This document shows positions 10,201 to 16,989 of a stretch of DNA of 64,000 nucleotides, piece by piece. The notes beneath the pieces were generated by a model. It was not told where the DNA came from. It saw only the letters and a list, made by a program, of their open reading frames with translations, and made no database searches. Every line of letters starts with the position of its first letter. Position 1 is the stretch's first letter. The position numbers were made by a program, and so were the translations under genes. This stretch comes from Strongylocentrotus purpuratus (lineage: Eukaryota > Echinodermata > Echinoidea > Camarodonta > Strongylocentrotidae), in the NCBI RefSeq assembly GCF_000002235.5, contig NW_022145601.1, positions 7,541,322-7,605,321 of the forward strand, in the 5' to 3' direction.

Positions 10201-10494
10201 ACATTATGAACGAGCGCCACCTCTTGGTGATATTGTAAAAATGCAAACTGCATCTCTGTGATGAGTTTTAGAGTCCAGTGGTTTAACTGTCATGTCGCTC
10301 TATGAAGCAAAAAAAAAAAAGAAAAAAGGAGAAGATGGAGAAGAAGGAGGAGGAGGAGGAAGAAGACAAACAAAGGAGAAGGTGAAAAAGGATAACAAGA
10401 AGGAGGAGGAGGACAAGATGAAGAAGAAATTGTTGAAGACGAAATGGGAAGAAGGAGAAGAAGAGGCAGAAATCTTTCTTTTAATTTCGTTGTT

Positions 10495-10553
10495 AAGGTC
10501 TCCATGGAGATCTGGAAAAATAGCTACAGCAGACGGTATTTCACGTCATCAGA
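10495..10553 (-). pseudogene. U4 snRNA remnant, 3' half
   Basis: About 59 nt of the U4 3' part (terminal hairpin, Sm-site T run, part of the central stem-loop) with several substitutions. The 5' half, promoter PSE and octamer are missing; the sequence passes directly into a gamma-block remnant. A 3' box survives at 10473-10481. Confidence 0.88.
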
Positions 10554-10642
10554 TAATTATAATTAATAAATAATATCATATAATAACTTTAAATTTCCTC
10601 TACGTAAGACAAAGAGAAAGAACGAAAGAAGGAAGAAGAAAA

Positions 10643-10705
10643 GGGAAAAGAAGGAAGAGGTGAATCACCTCTTCCTTCTTTTCTGACGACGTGAAATACC
10701 GTCAT
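10643..10705. repeat. fold-back with inverted U4 fragment
   Basis: A 19-bp perfect inverted repeat around one base is centred at 10664 (arms GAAAAGAAGGAAGAGGTGA and its complement). It is followed at 10683-10703 by CTGACGACGTGAAATACCGTC, a piece of U4 in the opposite orientation to every gene in the array. The combination looks like a template-switch (snap-back) event. Confidence 0.85.
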
Positions 10706-10770
10706 CAGATGAAGAAAACAGGTGAAGAATAAGGAGGAGGACTAGAACTCTTTCTTTCATTTCGTTTTTA

Positions 10771-10914
10771 AGATCTCCATGGAGATCTGGAAAAATTGCT
10801 ACAGCCGACGATATTTCGCGTCGTCAGAGCGGGGTATTGGGATAAGTTTTCAACTAGCAATAATCGCGCCTCGGATAAACCTCATTGGCTACGATACTGC
10901 CTCTGCGCAAAGAT
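10771..10914 (-). ncRNA. U4: U4 spliceosomal snRNA, variant copy D
   Basis: Full-length U4 differing from copies A, B, C and E at two positions, both in the central stem-loop (plus strand GACGATATTTCGCG instead of GACGGTATTTCACG). In the RNA, one change turns an A.C opposition into an A-U pair inside the stem and the other breaks a pair near the loop. U6-pairing regions, k-turn, Sm site and terminal hairpin are unchanged. The 3'-box-like AAAGAAAGA is at 10749-10757. It is the second gene of unit 3 and its promoter is complete, so it may be an expressed variant. Confidence 0.95.
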
Positions 10915-11201
10915 AACGTTTGATGGAATCTCAATGACTACCAAGGCTTACATTGTAACTTGTTGTAATGGTGAGATGATCATCGAAATGTCTTATAATA
11001 TTAGCTTTTATAATAAATTTAATAATTATTAAAAAAAAACATTAAACTGTATCAAGAGTAGCATACAGGTTAAAATAATATACTAATAGTACACATGCTT
11101 TTGTTTGGTTGTTGCTTAGAAAAGTGCATTTTAGAGTCAAAACTTTCAAATTGACCAACCCTAACTCGCTCACTAAAGAATATCCCATTGAGAATTTGCA
11201 T
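10915..11201 (-). promoter_or_regulatory. U4 copy D promoter (PSE and octamer DSE)
   Basis: PSE core TCACCATTAC at 10965-10974 (-51 to -60); octamer ATGCAAAT at 11194-11201 (about -280 to -287). A SINE starts about 110 bp beyond the octamer. Confidence 0.88.
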
Positions 11202-11310
11202 AAATAATAACTTATTTGAATGACAATGACTGTTCCATGATCTTCTGATTGTCCCATGTCCCTGAGTTCACTTCAATTCAAGTATACGGTATTCCGAGGT
11301 ATGTAGAGGT

Positions 11311-11655
11311 GTCGTGGACGAGTGGATATGTCACCAGACTGTGAATTACCAGGTCCGCGGTTCAAGTCCCACCGCGGCACTAATGTCCTTTGGCAAGACA
11401 TAGATCTACATTTGCCACTCTCCACCCAGGTGTTAAATGGGTACCCGGTAGGATGCGAAAGTTACTGTGCTTAGATTAGCAAGTGTGCGCTTGTTAAAAT
11501 GACGCCTGGCTGGAATGCTCCCCAGGGAGTGGAGAATGTGCATACATTGTGTGCGGGTAAGTCTGAATCTGATCACCGAGGTAATATGTAAAGCGCTTTG
11601 AGAGGGCCTTCGGTCCTGAAAAGCGCCATATTAGAACTAGCTATTATTATTATTT
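11311..11655 (+). mobile_element. tRNA-derived SINE, full length
   Basis: The head is tRNA-like: A-box-like TGGACGAGTGGA (from about 11315) and B-box GGTTCAAGTCC (11359-11369), resembling a Ser/Leu-type tRNA. The body contains CACCCAGGTGTTAAATGGGTACC, AGCGCTTTGAGAGGGCC and ends in (ATT)n. A 5'-truncated relative lies on the minus strand at 14690-14965. It is inserted between the distal promoter and the beta block of U4 unit 3. Confidence 0.9.
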
Positions 11656-11730
11656 CTTTCCATTTTCCTTTCTCTTAATATCAGTCTTTTCTTTCTATTT
11701 ACCTAATTATTATTATTGCTCCATACATGG

Positions 11731-11804
11731 AGCCACCTTTTTTTTCTCCAAATACAAGAGTTGCTATATATAGCAACTCTTGTATTTGGAAAAAAAAGGT
11801 GGCT
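11731..11804. repeat. near-perfect palindrome in beta block
   Basis: AGCCACC ... GTTGCTATATATAGCAAC ... GGTGGCT: arms of about 36 bp meet at a TATATA centre. In the other beta blocks only the right arm exists (CTTGTATTTGGAAAAAGGTGGCTG), so the left arm is an inverted copy added in this unit. Confidence 0.9.
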
Positions 11805-11879
11805 GTTGGAAGAAGATCGCACCATGTAAGGTCGCACCATGTAAGCATAGCCACGCTACGATATAATATATATTTTTTT

Positions 11880-12405
11880 GTTTAAAGCTTTTTTGCCTTC
11901 ATTCAGATTTTCATATACAGTATAAACATAGTGTATTGTCTTATACATTATAAACACAGACATATTAAAAAAAATATTTGTCATAAGTTTTCAAACTAGT
12001 ATAGTACATTTTCAATTAAGTATAAACAAAATTGAAACAATCCTGCCCTTTGGGAGGAAACAAAACAGATTTTCCAAAATAGAAAAAAAGTAAAAAGTGA
12101 CGGTAATAATTCATGTTAATACTGTCGGATACAACAATTTTTTACTGTATAAACATATCTCCTTTGCAAATTAATTAGTTTAATATAAATTAAGCAATCT
12201 GAATAAAGATTTTCTTGAAGGTGCAGGTGCTGCTTCATAACCCATAATAAACATATTTGTTATATTTACATAGAATGACATGTTGCATTTTTTGAAATCC
12301 TATATTTTATAATTATTATACGAGGGTCTTGTAATAGTGGAGGTCTGTAACTATACTGTTGTAAACTTGTAATTGAACAAAATAAAACAGTTGTTTTAAA
12401 ACATT
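11880..12405 (+). mobile_element. second copy of the LINE, ORF deleted
   Basis: Shares the pre-insertion flank (TTTTTTGCCTT(T/C)ATTCA) and then the 3' UTR of the LINE at 8946-10200 (for example TATAAACATAGTGTATTGTC and CTGTAACTATACTGTTG). The ORF2 segment is missing. Same junctions as the first copy, so it is a duplicate by unit duplication, not a second insertion. Confidence 0.82.
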
Positions 12406-12457
12406 GAATGAGCGCCATCTCTTGGCGAAATAGAATTGTAAAAATGTAACCTCCATC

Positions 12458-12682
12458 CACTATGAACACGACGGACAAAGAAAGCGGACAAAATATACAG
12501 TTCCTCATGTAGACAAAGGAACATCTCTTCACTGCTATTATGTAAAAATGTGTAGAACAGGTGTCACATGCATATTCACCTGTTCTACACATTTTTACAT
12601 AATAGCAGTGAAGAGATGTTCCTTTGTCTACATGAGGAACTGTATATTTTGTCCGCTTTTTTTGTCAGTCATATTCACAGTG
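12458..12682. mobile_element. CACTA-like (EnSpm) MITE, copy 1
   Basis: 225 bp, almost wholly palindromic: arms of about 105 bp around a loop reading TCACATGCATATT. The ends are CACTATGAAC and, reverse-complemented, CACTGTGAAT. The trinucleotide ATC flanks both sides (12455-12457, 12683-12685). The uninterrupted alpha blocks read GCATCTCTGTGATG, giving an exact empty site. CACTA termini with a 3-bp duplication are diagnostic of the EnSpm/CACTA superfamily. No coding capacity. Confidence 0.9.
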
Positions 12683-13032
12683 ATCTCTGTGACGAGTTTT
12701 AGGGTGGTCCAGTTGTTTAACTGTAATGTCGCTCTAGGAAGAACAAAAAAGAAAGGAGAAGAAGAAGAAGCGGAAGAGGAGGAGGAAGAAGAAAAACAAA
12801 GGAGAAGGTGAAGAAGGAGAAGAAGAAAGAAGGAGGACAAGATGAAGAAGAAGAAGTTGAAGCCGAAAAAGGAGGAGGAGAAGAAAAATAGAAGGAGGAA
12901 GGAGAAAGAAGGAGTAGATGAAAATGGGTAAGGAAGAAGGAGGAGGATGAGCACGAGATAAAGAACAAGAGGAAGAACAAAAGGAAGAAGAAGTAAAAGA
13001 AGTAGAAAATCTTTCTTTTCATTTCATTTCTA

Positions 13033-13176
13033 AGATCTCCATGGAGATCTGGAAAAATTGCTACAGCCGACGGTATTTCACGTCGTCAGAGCGGGGTATT
13101 GGGATAAGTTTTCAACTAGCAATAATCGCGCCTCGGATAAACCTCATTGGCTACGATACTGCCTCTGCGCAAAGAT
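13033..13176 (-). ncRNA. U4: U4 spliceosomal snRNA, copy E
   Basis: Full-length 144-nt U4 identical to copies A-C, although its unit is the most rearranged (MITE in alpha, decayed gamma, missing partner gene). U6-pairing segments, k-turn, Sm site and terminal hairpin are all present. The 3'-box-like AAAGAAAGA is at 13010-13018. The first bases upstream of the start differ from the other copies, while the conserved block from about -14 resumes normally. It is the rightmost gene of the array. Confidence 0.97.
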
Positions 13177-13463
13177 ATCTTTTCTTAAAATCTCAATGAT
13201 AACCAAGGCTACCATTGTAACTTGTTGTAATGGTGAGATGAACACCGAAATGTCTTTTTTAAGCTTTAATAGTAAACTAAATAGTAATAAGTGAACTTGT
13301 TGAAATGTATCAAAAGAAGCATACAAATTGAACTAATATACAACTTGTACTCATTTATGTTTTGGGGGCGTTGTTACTTAGCATAGTGCATTTTAGAGTA
13401 AAAACTTGCAAATTTTCCGACCCTACCTCGCTCACTGAAAAATATCCCGTTGATAATTTGCAT
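13177..13463 (-). promoter_or_regulatory. U4 copy E promoter (PSE and octamer DSE)
   Basis: PSE core TCACCATTAC at 13227-13236 (-51 to -60); octamer ATGCAAAT at 13456-13463 (about -280 to -287). The region between them is more diverged than in the other copies, yet both elements are exact. Confidence 0.87.
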
Positions 13464-13849
13464 GAAAATTTAAATGACAATACGACTGTTTCATGAGTTT
13501 CTACTTGTCCCATGGCCCCGAGTTTACCAAATAATTGGCATATTAGGTTTGTCCTTTAAACCTAAGGAAGATGATTTTTTTTTTTCTTAGACAAACACCG
13601 ATTTAAAAAAAAAAAAAAAAAAAAATTGGCTTCAGAATTGCCTTTGCGATGAGAGGAGAAAGTCAGACAATAATTCTATGTAGACGTTAGACATAATAGA
13701 AGAGATATAGGAGATAATAACAAATAAATGATAAAATATAATAACTTGAAATGTCCTGTTACGTAAGAAGAAGTCGAAAAGGGAATGAAGAAGAATAAGA
13801 CTAAAAAGAAAAGGGACCTTGATTTGTTTCTGTTATGAATACTCGCTCG

Positions 13850-14162
13850 GTGTGTTCTGACAAACTCGATCATTATCACCATCATTGTCATCATCATCAT
13901 CAGTTGATCACCACCGTCACCACCGCCATCATCAAAATCATAACCAACCCTCCTTCTCTTTCTACTCCTCTTTTTCATCATTATTATAATTACCATTATG
14001 TTCAGCATTGCCGTAATCATCATCACCATCATCGTCATCTTCATAAAAATCACCGTCATCATCATCGTCACCATTATCTTTATCACCAAGTGACACCAAC
14101 ACTATCATCATCATCAATCATCACCACCAACATTATCATCGTCACCATTGTCATCATCAAAT
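13850..14162. repeat. imperfect (CAT)n triplet repeat
   Basis: CAT/CAC/ATC triplets over about 300 bp. This makes His/Ile-rich frames on the plus strand and Met/Asp-rich ones on the minus strand, which are not taken as genes. Confidence 0.9.
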
Positions 14163-14339
14163 AGTTATTACTAAAAATATCATTTATTTGGGAGTAATTT
14201 CCAAATCAGTATTCCAAGCTATTCCATCGTTGTAATTATCGTGGCACTTTGTCCCTGTGAATTACCATGTTCCACATCAAAGAGCGCCACCTCGTGTTTA
14301 TATGACCACACGCAGACTTGGTAAAAACCAAGCGGGGTA

Positions 14340-14540
14340 TGTAAAAGTAGAGGAGAAGGAGGAGGAGGAGGAGGAGGAGGAGGAGGAGAAGAAGGAGAAG
14401 AAGAAGAAGAAGAAGAAGAAGAAGAAGAAGAAGAAGAAGAAGAAGAAGAAGAAGAAGAAGAAGAAGAAGAAGAAGAAGAAGAAGAAGAAGAAGAAGAAGA
14501 AGAAGAAGAAGAAGAAGAAGAAGAAAGGAAGAAAGAGACT
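14340..14540 (+). repeat. (GAG)n then (GAA)n tract
   Basis: GAG repeats followed by about 40 nearly pure GAA triplets. A faint alpha-like landmark (GAGCGCCACCTC, 14280-14291) precedes it, so it may be the worn edge of a further U4 unit, but no U4 sequence follows. Confidence 0.9.
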
Positions 14541-14689
14541 ATGATGATGAAGAAGATATTAGTAATATGTCTTGTTTACTCGGATTAGCCTCATCAGTAT
14601 TTAATACTGTTCTGCCCTGCAATCATAATTATAACCCGGTTTTATGAAGCCTGGATGAAGAATATAAGACAGAAAGAGAATAATAATGA

Positions 14690-14965
14690 TAATAATAATA
14701 ATAATATTTAATTAGTATATAGCGCTTAATACATGTCCCTAAGCGCTTTACAAAATATACTATTACCCCGGTTATTGGATTCAGTGCTTGCCCGCACACA
14801 CTGTGTGCACAATCTCCACTCCCTGGGGAGCATTCCAACCGGGCGTTTATGTACGCTCACAAGCTGTTTGACCAACAATGACGGCCTCATCCTACCGGGT
14901 ACCCATTTGACACCTGGGTGGAGAGTAGCACTAGTGCAGGTTAATATCTTGCCAAAGGATTATTA
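14690..14965 (-). mobile_element. 5'-truncated SINE, same family as 11311-11655
   Basis: Read on the minus strand it begins near CCTTTGGCAAGAT and continues through CACCCAGGTGTCAAATGGGTACC, AATGCTCCCCAGGGAGTGGAGA and TGTAAAGCGCTTAG to a (TTA)n tail. The tRNA-like head is missing. Confidence 0.88.
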
Positions 14966-15034
14966 GTGAAGAAGAGGGATGACAACAATTATGATGAGGT
15001 GGAGAAGTTGAAGAGGAAGAAGAAGAATACAGAG

Positions 15035-15035
15035 G

Positions 15036-15071
<36 letters not shown>

Positions 15072-15165
15072 GAAAGAGAAAGAAAGAGAAAGAAAGAGAA
15101 AGATTGAGAGAGCCTGGGCTAGAGAGAGAGAGAGAGAGAGAGAAAGAGAAAACGAGAGAGGGGGA
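15035..15165. repeat. (GA)n microsatellite, interrupted
   Basis: Two GA runs with a GAAA-rich stretch and a short unique insert (GCCTGGGCT) between them. Confidence 0.95.
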
Positions 15166-15589
15166 GTTAAAACATCATATAGCCTACATGTATCATAGAA
15201 TGATACTTCGTTTGATAGAATAAAACAAACAGAGAGTTATATCTTGAATAATTCATGTTCAACGTAGGAATTCCATAAAAATCAAATAAAAGTTATTTAT
15301 AGGCCAACTCATCGTAGCCCTATATCTGATACAAAACCAATGAAATCACCTCTACTTTTTCTAGACAAAAAGAAACAATTTCGTAAGTTCCACAATCGGG
15401 AGGCCTTGATAACGTTCTGGCATTGCCATGATTCAAGGAAAAAATTGCTAAGTATATTCGATCGAGAAATAGTCAAATGAACTCGGTCTACGTCAAATGC
15501 GCACCTTCATTGTAATCTTATCATTTATTTCTTTTTATTTCTGAAAAAAATATAGGCCGCTTTTTCACTATCCATTGTAAAAAACATTC

Positions 15590-16000
15590 AAGTGACCCCA
15601 ACGTCTCGATGCACAAGCGTCAGCAAAATCAGCATCCACGTTGCCTAGCAACCAGCTCTTCATACCCTCCGTAATCGCAATATCTGATTTACTTGAAAGA
15701 TACGGACCCGTACAAAAAGAGCGTTCGCATTATTAGTAATACACTCAAATCACGCTCATGCTGGCCAATATTGTTTTGCTTGAAATATATGTAGGCTTCC
15801 ATGCAGTCTTTTTGCCAAATGAAACCCCTCTGTGTGATCATACAAAACGCCTGTTCTGCTACAGCCTAGCCTGGGAGTCATCGATGAATCGACCCGAGTG
15901 ACATTTCCTCTCAACGACAACGCCCATCACGTGACAAGGAAACCGTGACGTCAATGGTTATAAGCGGCTTTATTTCATTACGTGTTTGTCGTACAATCTG
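15590..16000. promoter_or_regulatory. promoter-like patch with X-box, E-box and CRE
   Basis: It contains GTTGCCTAGCAAC (15640-15652), a perfect RFX-type X-box. CACGTG (15928-15933) and the full CRE TGACGTCA (15946-15953) follow, then GGTTATAAGC. Local CpG density is higher than in the surroundings. No coding exon follows on either strand within reach, so the served gene, if any, is unknown. It could equally be an enhancer. Confidence 0.4.
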
Positions 16001-16675
16001 TATAGCGTGCCTGCTAGCCTGCATGGATTTGTAGTTGAGATTCATATAATCTAGCTGTGTGAAGCTGTTGTTGTTTGCGACGTGTCCTTTTCTATTTCTC
16101 TTCTAATATTAGATTTTCGACGTTTCCATCTCGCCAACCATCAAAGCTTTCACGGTCGAATATTGGATTTGTATAGGATTTAGACATCAATATAATAAAA
16201 ACAGAAAAAAGACGTTCACTGTACATGTTGCTACGCGAACGAACCATATACTTTAATAGTACTTCACTTAGAATTAGATGATCACATGTCTCTTTTGCAT
16301 ATTTGACGAGAAGTCATGTTATGTTATACGGTACTGTAGTAGGGTCTACTAGTATTGTTTCGTTCTTTCAATTTCACATACGGCATGTTATTGATTTTAC
16401 AAGGCTCGTACAATTCTGTGTTGGAATATTGAGTGAGTACCATCATGAGCATAAAATAAAATTCGATCGGGTGAACCAAACCGTCCCTGCCCTTGTAGAA
16501 ATGCCGCCATTAATTGTGAATGGAAAATTCCACAGCCATACTGTACGAAGATAAAGTCTACCATGGTCTGTAAAAGAAAAGTTTAAACGAGTAAAGGTCG
16601 ACTTTTAATTGCATTAAATTTACATTAAATGAAAAAGTATGAGGCGCCACCAGGAATAGGGATATAACACTGATT

Positions 16676-16962
16676 TTATTCCGTTTTTTTCTCAATATGA
16701 TCATGTTTATCATTTGGTAAATTTAGGATCCTGTCGATAAACTGTCTAGTCCAAGAATCTTTGTAATTCATGCACCACGAGAAGGAAGGTCGCCATATTG
16801 GATGATACAAGAGACCTCCGTTGACGTTGTCCATACGTTTTCGAGCACTGTCACTTTGAGCACTGAGAAGATCCCTGAGGTTGTTATGTCCGTAGTACTC
16901 AGCTCCGTACACACTGTACAATGGTAAAGCAGTACTGTAGGAACGGGTCCGAAAGCCACACA
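16676..16962 (-). CDS. possible terminal exon, product unknown
   Basis: On the minus strand an acceptor-like TATATTTTTTCGGGATAG ends at 16963. It is followed by 94 open codons ending in a stop at 16676-16678. The translation has balanced composition (for example YSVYGAEYYGHNNLRDLLSA, then WRPSFSWCMNYKDSW) and includes a KR pair, unlike the low-complexity frames around it. An AATAAA overlaps the stop and an ATTAAA lies about 70 nt downstream. I do not recognise the family. No upstream exon was identified to the right, so a chance open frame remains possible. Confidence 0.3.
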
Positions 16963-16989
16963 CTATCCCGAAAAAATATACGATAGAAT

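Larger units (their letters stand above)
6806..10202 (-). repeat. U4 dimeric unit 2 (carries the LINE)
   Basis: Order on the plus strand: alpha block, purine tract, U4 copy B, promoter, gamma block, short GAA tract, U4 copy C, promoter, beta block, 5'-truncated LINE. It is the only unit with two complete U4 genes in the window. Confidence 0.75.
10203..12405 (-). repeat. U4 dimeric unit 3
   Basis: Order on the plus strand: alpha, purine tract, broken U4 (10495-10553), shrunken gamma remnant with fold-back, U4 copy D, promoter, SINE, beta with palindromic duplication, LINE 3'-UTR copy. It shares the LINE insertion with unit 2, so the two units are sisters. Confidence 0.7.
3940..13795 (-). repeat. 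U4 snRNA gene array with dimeric repeat units
   Basis: Seven U4 sequences (five complete, two broken) lie in one orientation, separated by two alternating spacer types. The beta-alpha spacer has 'beta' (about 3945-4080, 6650-6805, 8727-8890, 11655-11860; landmark TTTCTATTTACCTAAG) followed by 'alpha' (about 4610-4712, 6828-6962, 10203-10305, 12408-12745; landmark GAGCGCCACCTCTTGG). The gamma spacer (about 5400-5650, 7810-8070, 13540-13790; remnant 10554-10620) carries the landmark TTTCCTCTA(C/T) plus a TTGCTCTGGCAA hairpin in the first two copies. The order alpha-U4-gamma-U4-beta repeats, giving units of about 2.2-3.4 kb. Purine tracts precede every U4 on the plus strand. Confidence 0.85.
12406..13795 (-). 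repeat. U4 dimeric unit 4, incomplete
   Basis: Alpha (split by a CACTA-like MITE), purine tract, U4 copy E, promoter and a decayed gamma block. The second U4 expected after gamma is absent; CAT-rich triplet repeats follow instead. This is the right end of the array. Confidence 0.7.

Noticed and set aside
11311-11385. tRNA gene (A and B boxes present)
   Set aside because: The tRNA-like head continues into a SINE body with an (ATT)n tail; the arms do not form a good cloverleaf and a truncated relative occurs at 14690-14965.
12266-12811. Paired frames on both strands sharing an STHFYIIAVKRCSFVYMRN stretch
   Set aside because: They are the two arms of the palindromic CACTA-like MITE read in opposite directions, not a protein duplication.
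13676-14164. His-rich plus-strand and Met-rich minus-strand frames of 109-137 codons
   Set aside because: Imperfect CAT triplet repeat; no biased codon use beyond the repeat.
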